A stretch of DNA of 64,000 bases, taken from assembly GCA_964036275.1 (NCBI GenBank), contig OZ038437.1, positions 15,470,090 through 15,534,089 on the forward strand, read 5' to 3'. The position numbers and the translations under genes are program-made. Each line of letters begins with the position of its first letter. Position 1 is the first letter of the stretch. Source of the DNA: Litoditis marina (taxonomy: Eukaryota; Nematoda; Chromadorea; Rhabditida; Rhabditidae). Positions 8,546 to 19,680 of the stretch are shown here, in pieces. Under the pieces are notes generated by a model, which saw only the letters and a list, made by a program, of their open reading frames with translations, did not search any database and was not told the origin of the DNA.

Positions 8546-11500
8546 GTAATTGTGTTCGTAATTTGTGTTTGGGGCTCGTGTCGGAAGAAAATCCGAGCCT
8601 AAACATCGAGACGTACTTTGACACCTACTTCCAACTGATCGTCGATAATAGTCTCATGTGCGTTTTTCAACTATTTGAATATCTTGCGGTGCATACTAGA
8701 AGTTAATCGAATAGTCACGTAAAGGTAGCAATCTAATGAGGAATCGGGCACTTTGTCATTGCACGTTTCTGAGTTCGGCTGTGTTTACCTCTGTTCTCAC
8801 GTGACTGTGCAACTAAACAACAGTGTTAAGTTTCAATTGTATGGTATAGTACGGACTTGCACCTCACTTTCTCGTTCATCCTGCGAGAATACATTGTAAA
8901 TCTGATTAACATTATACCTTCATTTCAGTAGAATAACGAATAATCGTGTCAAGCTATATCAAACGAACAATGTCAAGGAAGGTTTGTTCGAAATTATCGA
9001 CGATGATAACTTCAGTATTGAAGGACGTATTCTCTATTACTCGAACACCGATGGGGAGTTATTGGCTGAGGTATTGAATTGACATTTTTAGAAACTATGG
9101 AAACTTTAACAGCCAGATTTTAAATGTCTAGCACATGCTTTTTTCCTAAGCTAAAAATTCGAGAATCTAGCCCAAGTGGAAAAATGTTTTTCTTCTGAAT
9201 GTTCATATTATCTTCCAACGTTTCTTGCAGTAACATTAAATAACTGTTTCACAGAGATAATACATATAGATTGTTTCTATTTGCCTTGAAAATGGTTACC
9301 GAAGACAACCCGGGTCATTTTTGGTCACCAATCGGTTACCCAGGGCCGAACCGCGCTCAGTGTCGCGGTTCGGCCCCGGGATCGCCCTGTGGCCGTATTC
9401 ACCAATGTCCCGGGAAGGTAAAAAAGCTTCCCGCGCCTCTGGACCCTCCTCATCAGCACATTTTCGTGCTCTACCTTCCCGCGGGAACGTATTTCAGCTT
9501 CCCGAGGATTGGTGACTACGGCCACAGGTTCCCTTCACTCTGGTTATCTGAAAAATGGATTCAAAAGTTGCCCATTCAATTTGAGTTCAGACTCCGCTGG
9601 TGGCGCCCACGGCTGAAGTAGGTTGTCGTGCTCCCACCGCGCTTCTCGGTCGAAAGGGGAACACGGTTCGAGTTGAAGTCTTCTTCGACGTCATCAAGGG
9701 TCTTCGGTGGGCAGTTTGGAAAGAATCAGAACGTAGTTGCCGCAAACTTGAACCATTCCGCCATTTCTTCTTTTAACCCTTTAGTAACCTTTTTACAACG
9801 TCTTTTGGATAAAATTTTGCGCTTGTCAAGTGGTGAAGTGTTACAAAAAGGACGGCTATGTTGTTCAATCCCAACGCTTCAGTCCTTTAAACTGCAATAC
9901 GTTTTTCAATAGCAGTTTTAAGGATCGTTGACACGGAATTGGTCGACATAATCGTCCTACTTTGAGCATAAATTAGGGAAACGGTCAACGCAAAACGCGG
10001 TTAGATGAATAATTTATCTAAAAGTATTGTTGGCTTTCCTCTGCTTCAGTCATTTTTGAACTATTGGGAATATCAAACGGTACACCATATTTTAAGAGCG
10101 GTTAACACATGCAACCGGGTTGCATGCAACCGAAATGCAACCAGGTTGCATGTGTGACCAAACATTATTCTCTTTTAGGAAACTTGTAGGTCTTTTATGA
10201 ATGTGTACTGTTTACGCTTCAGTATTTCGCTTCCTGTTTATTATGGAAAGCCCAATGTGTACACCGATGTTTGCGTCTTGGTTGAAGGAAAGAAGTTCTA
10301 TGTGCCTAAAGCGGTAAGCGAGTGTCAAATGCGTGAAAAGAGAATAGAAATCCGAATAAAGAACAAAAAACACCTTGTTTGCTCTGAAACAACTCGTACT
10401 TTGTGTAATACGAACCCATTATGTAGTCGTCGCCAATGGAATGGCGCAAGGGTACTGTATATCTCACTTTCCGATGTGTACGGACACATGTCTTCGATTC
10501 GAAACTTTGCCCGTTATGTACTCGTATGGCGTATAGATTAGCGCCCTACTATTGAACTTTTGCTAGCAGGCTCGATTCGGCGAGAGACTGGAGTTCATAA
10601 ATTCGGCACCCACTATAGCTAGGCTCTTCGAAGTTTCGAAACTGTTCATCTTTCTGATCTCTTAACCGTTTTTATTCGGATTCCAATTCAGGTACTGGCC
10701 ATGAGGTCCAAGTTTTTCGAGGACAAGCTTCTCACTTCGACTGTAATAGACGGACACCACGAGATAACTTTGGAGAATGTGTCGGTTAAAGCATTCACTA
10801 CTATTCTCGATCTTCTTTCCGGAACATTTTATTGTGTTTACAATGGGCCCGAAGCTCATATGGGTCAGTTTTCATTATGATCAGTGAATATTAAAAAGAT
10901 TCGTCAAATTTACAAAGATTCAAAAAGAAGTTTTCGTGTTTCCGGAAAGAGAGTGCTTTCGACAATAGCATTCAAGTTTACATTACAAAGTAAGCCAGAA
11001 ATGCGCGAATGTAAAAATGTGATCAGTATCTGGAACTCTGGTATTTGTCGTTAAAGAAGGACGAGTATATGAACCAATCCCAACGGTTCCGACCTTTGAA
11101 CTGCAATATATTTTTCAATCGCAGTTTAAAGGACCGATGCGTCGGGATTGGTCCACACAATCCCATAATCGTCCAGCTTTAAAAATTTAAAGAAGGTTAT
11201 TCGTAATTTTCAGCGTTCTACGAGGAACTTCTGTCTCTGACCGAGCGTTTTGGTATGCAGTTTCTGGATGCTCGCCTCATCGAATCAATAATCAAAGACC
11301 AGACCCGTTTCTGGAACTTTACTCGATATCAGCAGCTCTTACTAGCAGACAAGTGCAAGCTTGCTTCGCTTTGGGTGAGTGTTTCGTATCCATCCATACA
11401 CCATACAGAGTACGTGTGCTAGAAGATCCCGGCCCCTTCATCCCTTCCTGCGTCTCTCGCTCTGCCTCACTACTTCTCGTCTCTTACATCTCGGCGGGAT

Positions 11501-11827
11501 GTGAGAGCAGAGAAAGTTGCTTGTGTACAAAACTATTGGTTGCTTTCAAATGCAACCTGGGTGCTTTTTCAAATGCAACCAAAATCACATAACATAACCA
11601 AACTATCTCACTGTAGACAAATTCGGTTGCATTCGAGATGCAACCAACAGTTTTGTACACAAGCAACCTGGTTGCATGTGTAAACCGCCTAATCTTCCTT
11701 GTTTCAGCGTTATCTGATGGAAGTATGGACTGAGAGTGATTCGAAAAGAATAAGTTCAGAGTTTCTCGGTCGACTGAGCGTTGCCGCTAGCATCGAACTG
11801 GTCCAGGAGAGGCGGTGTCGCCCCTAG
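8546..11827 (+). CDS. BTB/POZ-domain protein, U1 copy (5' end unresolved)
   Basis: Exons: 8546-8657, 8929-9070, 10179-10313, 10692-10863, 11214-11374, 11708-11827 (TAG). All junction phases agree and give about 239 aa plus an undefined N-terminus. The first two exons encode a domain I cannot place (SEENPSLNIETYFDTYF onward). Exons 3-5 encode a BTB fold: YTDVCVLVEGKKFYVPKA, then VLAMRSKFFEDKLL, then ITLENVSVKAFTTILDLLSG and FYEELLSLTERFGMQFLDA. The last exon is a helical tail ending QERRCRP. BTB proteins dimerise, and many nematode members are CUL-3 substrate adaptors. No MATH domain is visible. No start codon is found in frame in the first listed exon, so at least one 5' exon is missing. The 1.1-kb intron 9071-10178 is packed with foldback elements. 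Confidence 0.8.
9343..9528 (+). repeat. Nested foldback element in BTB intron (U1)
   Basis: A GC-rich island inside an AT-rich intron. Perfect hairpin GGGCCGAACCGCG (9343-9355) / CGCGGTTCGGCCC (9364-9376). Next to it is a larger inverted pair, 9386-9417 (CCTGTGGCCGTATTCACCAA) and 9498-9528 (ATTGGTGACTACGGCCACAG). Between them lies the short stem AGCAC/GTGCT. Present in U2 and U6 as well. Confidence 0.8.
9850..9957 (+). mobile_element. GGACG...CGTCC foldback MITE (U1, BTB intron)
   Basis: Ends GGACGGCTATG and CATAATCGTCC. Inner arms CCTTTAAACTGCAATA and TAGCAGTTTTAAGG face each other. Related in sequence to the element at 11059-11174 in the next-but-one intron. Confidence 0.7.
10105..10155 (+). 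repeat. GGTTGCAT palindrome cluster (U1)
   Basis: ACACATGCAACCGGGTTGCA followed by TGCAACC motifs and ending CAGGTTGCATGTGT. A foldback of about 51 bp, 23 bp upstream of the BTB exon at 10179. The same motif family occurs in the last BTB intron and in the U2-only insertion at 19681. Confidence 0.65.
11059..11174 (+). mobile_element. GGACGA...TCGTCC foldback MITE (U1, BTB intron)
   Basis: About 116 bp. Left arm GGACGAGTATATGAACCAAT, right arm ending ATTGGTCCACACAATCCCATAATCGTCC (shown in part), with inner ACCTTTGAACTGCA and GCAGTTTAAAGG. One copy per unit, except U2, where it is amplified. Confidence 0.7.
11516..11688 (+). mobile_element. GGTTGCAT-family foldback in last BTB intron (U1)
   Basis: Perfect 19-bp inverted pair 11516-11534 (GTTGCTTGTGTACAAAACT) and 11649-11667. 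The right end GGTTGCATGTGTAAACCGCC is the same as the right end of the U2-only insertion at 19681-19886, which ties both to one family. Present in every unit. Confidence 0.65.
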
Positions 11828-12720
11828 TGTACCCTCTCTCACCAATCGATGTCCTTCTACAGTAATCCTTCAAATCTTCGAGTGGCTTTTTCTTGTGAAT
11901 CATGCCATAATTTGGATCCAAACTTCCAGAGTTTGTACTAGTGGTACAGATGATATTCCTTCCTTTCCAAGTTTCTTCATTGTACCTGGATTCGGGTTAC
12001 TTCTCACTCTCTGTTTTTTGTGTAGACTTTTTAAATAGATCCTCACAGTTTCAATCTCAAATGTCACCGTTATTGATTAATACGAGTTTTTCTATCCTAG
12101 GCTGATCTCTCTCTTCTCTTGATCTCTTGTAATTGATGCGTTTACAGCCGGGTTATTTTCGTGTGAATTACTCTCACTTCGACTTTTGCTCATTAAGTTT
12201 ATTGATTTTGTAACCACTTTTTATGGCATGTAGTTCTTTTTTGAGTTGTGTGCTGTTCGTTTTACATATTTGTAACTGTCAGGAATAACAAACTGTTGAA
12301 ATGGAAATGAATATAAAGTGTTGCATTGTTTTAGTTCAGTTGTGTTTCAAAACTGTCGTACAGGGGATCAAACTACTAGTTCCGACTCAAGCCAACCAGC
12401 TCTGTGATTAGATGTCACCAGCTGGTGGCGACTGTCAAATTACAACCCAAGGTTTCAGCTGACACGAAAGAGAACCTGGTATAAATAAAAAACGTTCCAT
12501 TATTTAATGCGTTTCAAAAGTCTGAATCCGAGAACCACCCGAACTAAGATGTTTTACTCTGTTCATGTGATGCCAGTAGATTTTATCGCATAAAGGATTA
12601 CAACCTATGGCCAAATGAAGGTCGAAGGCTGGCTCGAACTGTACATGCCTTGTTCATCTTTCTTTGTAGTCTGATCACGCTGCCTCTCACCCGTAATCTG
12701 AGAATACTGCTGTGTTGCAG

Positions 12721-12852
12721 ATGAAACTACAACGAGGGAGTTGTGCGCGCAGTAAGAAAGTCGGCCGCGACCGTACTCCAATGTTGCTATTATATATTTC
12801 CCTGCCCATTCTTCTTTATGTCATCGAAACAGAGAATAGCGGGCAGTTGTAG
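12721..12852 (+). CDS. Candidate 43-aa ORF after splice acceptor (U1)
   Basis: ATG directly follows GTGTTGCAG, so it could be an SL-spliced mini-gene or a terminal exon. The product begins MKLQRGSCARSKKVGRDR and has a hydrophobic run MLLLYISLPILLYVI before ENSGQL-stop. The frame is intact in U2, U3, U5 and U6 and broken in U4. The copies are young, so conservation is weak evidence. No family recognised. Confidence 0.3.
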   Translation: MKLQRGSCARSKKVGRDRTPMLLLYISLPILLYVIETENSGQL

Positions 12853-13125
12853 GAGACGCAGACAGTCGAGACAGTTTCTCACTCAGTTACCTCTATTGAC
12901 GGTTAAATGCCATCTTACAAGTGCAATCTTAGATTTACCAGATTGATGAAATAAAACTAGCTATATTATGAGAAAAATTCAAAATTAATATTTTTGTTCA
13001 AAACTCGGTTATTGTGCTCAAGAATGTATGCACTGATGATATTCAGTGTTCAAAATATTATATTTTACTTTTGGACGTTTTTTGGTCGATTTTTCGGGCA
13101 CGCGTTCTAGCTGGGAACGCAAATT

Positions 13126-13160
13126 CGTGGGACTCCACGGAATTCCGTGGAAGTCCACGG
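13126..13160 (+). repeat. Single CGTGG palindrome resembling the minisatellite core (U1)
   Basis: CGTGGGACTCCACGG, AATTC, then CGTGGAAGTCCACGG. This is the same 14-15-bp palindromic core as the arrays (CGTGGGAGTCCACGG) but outside them, and doubled. Equivalent sites: 26459-26493, 30498-30532, 41694-41728, 49234-49268 and 63027-63061. Confidence 0.8.
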
Positions 13161-13676
13161 GCTTAACCATTGTAAAAGGGGCGGGGCTTATATTTAGTAT
13201 TGGTTGCTAACCAGAGAGAAACTGCTCCCATCTAAAAAAATGGAAAGGGCTGGAAATTTCAGGATATATTGGGATTGGGTTAAAAAGAGTATTAAAAGTA
13301 ATAATACGAACTGAATAATTTGTTTACTAATGTTTTAATGTTTTTTTTATTATTTTTCACTGCTCTGTTCTCAGATCACTGTACTTGGCTGAACATTACA
13401 GCTTACACTTGGATTTATTCCAAAAGAGTGTAAATATGTGTTTATACTGCTATATTGATTTGTTTTTCTCTTCATTTTTATGCTCATCCGAACAATTTAT
13501 CAAAATAGAAACAGATTTGCCATAGACATTCAACCTCTTGATTCATAGAACTCCCCTATGTTTATTCAGAAGAATATAAGTAAAAACAGAAAATAAACAA
13601 TTCGTGAGAAGGACTTTTAGCTGTCTAGTGGGAGGCAAGCCACGGTGAAATACCACGAGTTTCTGCAAAATTAAAA

Positions 13677-13746
13677 CCGACGCCAGGACTCGAACCAGGC
13701 ACCTCTGGCTTATGAAGCGAGCACTCTACCGCTGCGCCATAGGGCC
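13677..13746 (-). tRNA. tRNA-Met(CAT)-like sequence, probably a pseudogene or SINE-like relic (U1)
   Basis: Read on the minus strand: A box TGGCGCAGCGGTAG, anticodon loop TTCATAA (CAT), perfect B box GGTTCGAGTCC, then TTTT as a Pol III stop. However, the first seven bases (GGCCCTA) do not pair with the 3' end (CGTCGGT), and the anticodon and T stems each carry a mismatch. A working tRNA is unlikely, although Pol III promoter boxes are kept. Confidence 0.65.
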
Positions 13747-14217
13747 ACATAAGAAGACCGTAGTTTAATGGACAAGAGCCCGCGGAAATCATTATAGGAA
13801 CAGACAGCTGGAGCTGGCTGGAAGTAAACTTGTGGCGATTATGACTAAATACAATTTTCCAAATGGTTTTTAGAGACAGGGTGTTTTCAATTGTTTTTCT
13901 AGTATGAATATTTGTATGGCGGAGATAATGGTTGTTTTTGCTGAAACTCGGTTATAATTGACATGAGAAAGAGATAAAGTTACCATTTTCCACCTTTTGT
14001 ACAGCAGTTTTTGGCTTTTAGTTTTTTTAAATAAATATTCTGGAGAAATAATATTGTTCCTTATAATTGGTCTCGATCGACTCTACCAGCTGGAAATACA
14101 GTAGCTAATGTTGTCGTATTTTTATTGAGTAGGTCTACAGTATTCCATCTAATTGGTGCGTTTCAATGAAATATCAATGTTTTAATTACATTGCTGATCA
14201 CTAAATCTGCAAAATGT
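13747..14217. other. AT-rich spacer without recognised feature (U1)
   Basis: About 470 bp between the tRNA-like sequence and the telomere-like tract. I see no gene, inverted repeat or array in it. It recurs nearly unchanged in the other units. Confidence 0.6.
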
Positions 14218-14450
14218 AGCCTAAAGCCTAAAGCCCAAAACCCAGCCTTAACCTAAGCCTAAAACTTAACCTAAGCCTAAACCTAAGCCTAAGCCTCAAC
14301 CTAAGCCTAAACCTTAACCTAAGCCTAAGCCTAAGCATAAGTTTTACCTAAGCCGAAAAGTCTTACATTCTAAGGTCTAAGCCTTATGTCTTACCTAAGC
14401 CGAAACCGGGTATTAGGAACTGAGCCTAACTGGGACTAAACCTAAGCAAG
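14218..14450 (+). repeat. Degenerate interstitial telomere-like tract (U1)
   Basis: Repeated GCCTAA with variants (CCTAAGCCTAAACCTAAGCC and similar). This is the reverse complement of the nematode telomere hexamer TTAGGC. Purity falls toward the right. It sits about 80 bp before the next minisatellite array, and every unit has it in the same place. Confidence 0.85.
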
Positions 14451-14533
14451 AGTACGACCTCACAGTTTGTCGTGCGATCCCACAGTAGATTTCTAATTTT
14501 TCATCTTTCTACTTGATCAATTATTAGTTTTCA

Positions 14534-17198
14534 GGCCTAAAACTGGCGTAATACACGTAATACTGAATTTTCAATTATACGTGGGATTCCACGGAAAACT
14601 GGAAATTCTACTTCTGGAACCAAAACTGGTGTAATACTGAATGGGAGTTGTAGAATAGAGTTTTCAATGGTAATATAAAGGTTTTCTTTAAACCGGAAAT
14701 TCTTGTAGCATAGAGTTTTCAATTGTACGTGGGAGTCCACGGTAAACCGCAAAATCTACTTTTGCGGCCTTAAACTGGTGTAATACTGAATGGGAGTTGT
14801 AGAATAGAGTTTTCAATTGTACGTGGGAGTCCACGGTAAACCGGAAAATCTACTTTTGGGGCCTTAAACTGGTGTAATACTGGATGGGAGTTGTAGAATA
14901 AAGTTTTTAATTGTCATATAAAGATTTTTTGAAACCGGAAATTCTTGTAGCATAGAGTTTTCAATTGTACGTGGGAGTCCACGGTAAACCGCAAAATCTA
15001 CTTTTGCGGCCTTAAACTGGTGTAATACTGAATGGGAGTTGTAGAATAGAGTTTTCAATTGTACGTGGGAGTCCACGGTGAACCGGAAAATCTACTTTTG
15101 GGGCCTTAAACTGGTGTAATACTGGATGGGAGTTGTAGAATAAAGTTTTTAATTGTCATATAAAGATTTTTTGAAACCGGAAATTCTTGTAGCATAGAGT
15201 TTTCAATTGTACGTGGGAGTCCACGGTAAACCGGAAAATCTACTTTTGGGGCCTTAAACTGGTGTAATACTGGATGGGAGTTGTAGAATAGAGTTTTCAA
15301 TGGTAAAATGAAGGTTTTCGTCAAACCGGAAATTCTTGTAGCATAGAGTTTTCAATTGTACGTGGGAGTCCACGGTAAACCGGAAAATCTACTTTTGTGA
15401 CCAAAAGCGGGTGTAATACTGAATGGGAGTTGTAGAATAGAGTTTTCAATTGTACGTGGGAGTCCACGGTAAACCGGAAAATCTACTTTTGGGGCCTTAA
15501 ACTGGTGTAATACTGGATGGGAGTTGTAGAATAAAGTTTTTAATTGTCATATAAAGATTTTTGAAACCGGAAATTCTTGTAGCATAGAGTTTTCAATTGT
15601 ACGTGGGAGTCCACGGAAAACCGAAAAATCTACTTTTGGGGCCTCAAACTGGTGTAATACTGAATGGGAGTTGTAGAATAGAGTTTTGAATGGTAATGTA
15701 AAGGTTTTCTTTAAACCGGAAATTCCTGTAGCATACAGTTTTCAATTGTACGTGGGAGTCCACGGTAAACCGGAAAATCTACTTTTGTGACCAAAAGCGG
15801 GTGTAATACTGAATGGGAGTTGTAGAATAGAGTTTTCAATTGTACGTAGGAGTCCACGGTAAACCGGAAAATCTACTTTTGTGACCAAAAGTGGGTGTAA
15901 TACTGAATGGGAGTTGTAGAATAGAGTTTTCAATTGTACGTGGGAGTCCACGGTAAACCGGAAAATCTACTTTTGTGACCAAAAGCGGGTGTAATACTGA
16001 ATGGGAGTTGTAGAATAGAGTTTTCAATTGTACGTGGGAGTCCACGGTAAACCGGAAAATCTACTTTTGGGGCCTTAAACTGGTGTAATACTGGATGGGA
16101 GTTGTAGAATAAAGTTTTTAATTGTCATATAAAGATTTTTTGAAACCGGAAATTCTTGTAGCATAGAGTTTTCAATTGTACGTGGGAGTCCACGGAAAAC
16201 CGAAAAATCTACTTTTGGGGCCTCAAACTGGTGTAATACTGAATGGGAGTTGTAGAATAGAGTTTTGAATGGTAATGTAAAGGTTTTCTTTAAACCGGAA
16301 ATTCCTGTAGCATACAGTTTTCAATTGTACGTGGGAGTCCACGGTAAACCGGAAAATCTACTTTTGTGACCAAAAGCGGGTGTAATACTGAATGGGAGTT
16401 GTAGAATAGAGTTTTCAATTGTACGTAGGAGTCCACGGTAAACCGGAAAATCTACTTTTGTGACCAAAAGTGGGTGTAATACTGAATGGGAGTTGTAGAA
16501 TAGAGTTTTCAATTGTACGTGGGAGTCCACGGTAAACCGGAAAATCTACTTTTGTGACCAAAAGCGGGTGTAATACTGAATGGGAGTTGTAGCATAGAGT
16601 TTTCAATTGTACGTGGGAATCCACGGAAAACCGGAAATTCTACTTCTGGAACCAAAAACTGGTGTAATACTGAATGGGAGTTGTAGAATAGAGTTTTCAA
16701 TGGTAATATAAAGGTTTTCTTTAAACCGGAAATTCTTGTAGCATAGAGTTTCCAATTGTACGCGGGAGTCCACGGAAAATCGGAATCTACTTTTGGGGCC
16801 TTAAACTGGTGTAATACTGAATGGGAGTTGTAGAATATAGTTTTCAATTGTACGTGGGATTCCACGGAAAACTGGAAAATCTACTTTTGTGACCAAAAGC
16901 GGGTGTAATACTGAATGGGAGTTGTAGAATAGAGTTTTCAATGGTAATATAAAGGTTTTCTTTAAACCGGAAATTCTTGTAGCATAGAGTTTTCAATTGT
17001 ACGTGGGAGTCCACGGTAAACCGAAAAATTTACTTTTGTGACCTAAAACTAGTGTAATACTGGATGGAAGTTGTAGAATAGAGTTTCAATTGTAATATAA
17101 AGGTTTTCTTGGAACCGGAAATTCTTGTAGAAGTGTGTTTTCACTTGTACGTGGAATTCCACGGTAAACCGAAAATTCTACTTTTGTGACCTAAAACT
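14534..17198 (+). repeat. Minisatellite array 2
   Basis: The same 94/148-bp repeat family as array 1. The block around 15742-16045 recurs 579 bp later (16321-16624), so it contains a local higher-order duplication. It ends in a decayed unit with GTAGAAGTGTGTTTTCACTT before the gene X flank. Confidence 0.95.
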
Positions 17199-17448
17199 TT
17201 TTTCGCTGTGGCTATGCTATGGTTAAAAACTGGCTTACATGGTTTGTCTTGAAATGTGTTTTATGCGTTTTGTACGCTAAAAGATAAAAACTAAATAAAA
17301 CTCAACTAAAGAAGACTGTCTTTCAGCACGTAAAACCTCATTTACCACCCCAATCTGTAGTTTGATCACCGGAAAAGACTACAGAGTCGTTCCGCCATTT
17401 CTTTTCGTATTTATGTGAAATATAACTATTTTCCAGCTGCTCTCGGAA

Positions 17449-19029
17449 ATGGTCAAATTGAGTGCGAATGTGGATTCTTCCATTGTTCTGGCGTCTCTGA
17501 AGAAGAGCATTTCACAGAATAGCAAAGAGTTGAAAAAGGCGGTGACTCTGCTCTCCCGTGAGAAGGTCATGCGATTCAATAGGGAAATCGAGGTAGGTGA
17601 AAAGTTTGACGATTTCGGTCAAATGTGATTCGATTTGTTCTTTGTTCACAAAAGTAACCTATCCTTATTTCACCGAAGAACAAATCTGGGTCGTAGTTTT
17701 CTATAGAGCAGTGGTGACCACAAAGTTTCCCGACTTTGAACCAAGTACGACCTCTCCCTCTAATAAATTGAAATTTACCGATAAACACGTTACATTCTAC
17801 GAAATTGCACCCCTCCCCCCCCCCCTCACGAAAGTTGCACGGTGTGCAACTTGTGGTCACCCCTGCTATAGAGCAACAGTTGAATCTCCCAATCAAACTT
17901 TGAACTAATAGGGATCAAACTATAAAAATGGAATAAGGTGCCAAACGGCTGTGTCTCAGACTACAAAACTTTTCACATTGTGAATATAGGAGCCAGATTG
18001 TGAACCATTTATGTGAACCTTACAACTTTGTAAACCACTTAACTGTTACTAAGCTAGAGAGGTTTGATAACTTTTTCAGTAATTATGGCTATATTAGGTG
18101 GAAGCTACGGGGGGGGAGGGGTCTATAACTTTTTCTTTGGAGAAGGGAACGTTCAAAACCCTTAAACCGATACCATTCCACCTATGATTCACTACTTTCT
18201 TTTCTCCCCGTGACTATTTTATTGTTCTCCAGAAATTCACCGCTTTGGTTCGCGCAGAAAAGGACGAGTTCGCCTCTCATTGTGTGAAACCGGCGGTTGT
18301 GGAAGTGAAAGAGGTAAATAACGATTGAAACACTTTGTATTAGTGAATGAGGTTTGAATGTGAAAAATGTCGAAGCTTTTCGATGGCATTTACGCAATTT
18401 AAACAAGTTGAAAGTTGTGTATTCTCACCGAATCGGTCTTATGGGGAATTGAAGTATTGAAGAGACTATACAGTTTTGCGATCTTCGTTGTAATTGGGTC
18501 TTAGTGTACGCAACAGTTTACCAGTTGGTTAACTAGAATAAAATTATTACATTAATGATTGAATGAACTGAGAATGATAAATACTATCCACGAAGTTAGA
18601 TATTGATTGAGTTTATAGTGGCCGATTCTACAACTAACCGGGTTTTTAGGGAACCTTACCGTTTTTCGGTAACCCTTTTTTCAGGTTACCTCACAGGTAA
18701 CCGGTAGGTAGCCCACAACTAAAATCCGGTTACCGTACGAAGTAACGGTAAAAACCTCATTTTGCGTTGGAAAAAAGGTATCTGGTTTTTCATTTTCGGT
18801 TCCGGTTAACCATGGAAGTAACCGGAAAAAAGTTACAGAAAAACCGTGTAGGTTACCAAAAACCCGGTCACATATGGAGTTCACCGTTCATAGTAGATGT
18901 TGAGTGTTTCAGGAGCCAGTCGAGCGTGTGAGTGTGGTGACTCTCGTTTCTCTGATGATCTCCGTAATCGGGTTTCTCTGGTATCTCTTGACCTCCGTGC
19001 TCTCTACTGTCAAGGCACTTACAAAATGA
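17449..19029 (+). CDS. Gene X, U2 copy: 113-aa single-pass membrane protein
   Basis: Exons 17449-17592, 18233-18313 and 18913-19029, identical in length and phase to the U1 copy. Visible differences from U1: A-to-V in the second exon (KPAVVEVKE) and P-to-L in the membrane segment (VIGFLWYLL); one Leu codon changes silently. The acceptor TTTTCCAG lies 12 nt before the ATG. The transcript end is not clear; U2 continues directly into the ATATATAAATAAC stretch interrupted in U1. Function unknown, as for U1. Confidence 0.72.
17709..17865 (+). mobile_element. hAT-like MITE in gene X intron 1 (U2)
   Basis: 157 bp with the same CAGTGGTGACCACAA ends and CTATAGAG target duplications (17701-17708, 17866-17873) as in U1. 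The poly-C tract is interrupted by a T and longer. Confidence 0.85.
18637..18868 (+). mobile_element. GGTTACC foldback element in gene X intron 2 (U2)
   Basis: Counterpart of the U1 element at 4266-4499, with a few substitutions and small deletions in the right arm (AAGTTACAGAAAAACC). Confidence 0.7.
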
Positions 19030-19680
19030 AGAAATAGAAAGTTAGAAATGTATATATAAATAACTTTGTATAATCCTCACAAATAAGTTACTCCTCGACC
19101 TCATAACTTGTCTCATTCGTTATAAGCATATCTTCTGTTTTTCTAGAAAGTAAGGAATGTATATAGCTTTGTACAGATTACCTTGTTTCAAGTCACTTTC
19201 ACTTATCACTTTGCGTGTCGTCCTTTTCTTTATAGTGATTATCATTTGTTAGATAGTTGTACATTACTTACAATATAAGGAACAACAAACTGTTCGAATG
19301 AAAGTAAATACAATTGTTTCGTAGAATAGAATACTTTTGACCATTTAACACGCAATTTTCTTATGGAATAATTGATTCTCCGTTTAATTGTAAATGTCAC
19401 CTTTTTGAGTTAATTGGAGTATCATGTATCTTTTTCCTGTACCTGCTAATCTCACTTGTCACACGTGTATTTGACACTATAACTTTTATCGTTTTCTAGT
19501 TGACAGCGATACACCAGCAAGGTTGTCCGAATAGTCAGAAAAATTAGAAAAACAGACTACTTTTCAGCTGAAAAGATGCAAATCGGTCTATTCTTTTGGA
19601 AAAATTCTAAATTTTCACGTGTTTACATCTGAAAACGGATTACTTTTTGTCGCTTAGTCGGACCTTACTGGTGTATGTTG

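Larger units (their letters stand above)
11828..13676 (+). other. BTB 3' flank and spacer (U1)
   Basis: About 1.85 kb, AT-rich, repeated in all six units. It holds a short candidate ORF (12721-12852), the CGTGG palindrome (13126-13160) and several AATAAA-like signals (near 12485 and 12948). A conserved frame of about 85 codons starting at a TTG (11781) overlaps the last BTB exon, but I do not regard it as a gene. Confidence 0.6.
1..14533 (+). repeat. Segmental duplication unit U1 (full)
   Basis: First of six head-to-tail paralogous units. Order: minisatellite, gene X, 2-kb insertion, spacer, BTB gene, 3' spacer, minus-strand tRNA-like sequence, telomere-like tract. The same order recurs from 14534 and from 50633. 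U1 is the longest unit because of insertions at 4685-6660 and 7906-8083, and because it alone has the segment 7251-7484. The boundary with U2 is placed where the next array starts, after the telomere-like tract. Confidence 0.9.

Noticed and set aside
9271..9621. 116-codon frame in BTB intron, also at 22036 and 59170
   Set aside because: It lies across the nested GC-rich foldback and has no consistent splice sites; its composition is that of the inverted repeats.
11781..12038. Frame of about 85 codons overlapping the last BTB exon in all units
   Set aside because: Begins at TTG, overlaps a better-supported exon in another frame, and conservation among young duplicates is uninformative.
14218..14450. 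True chromosome end
   Set aside because: The hexamers are degenerate, short and flanked on both sides by the duplicated units.
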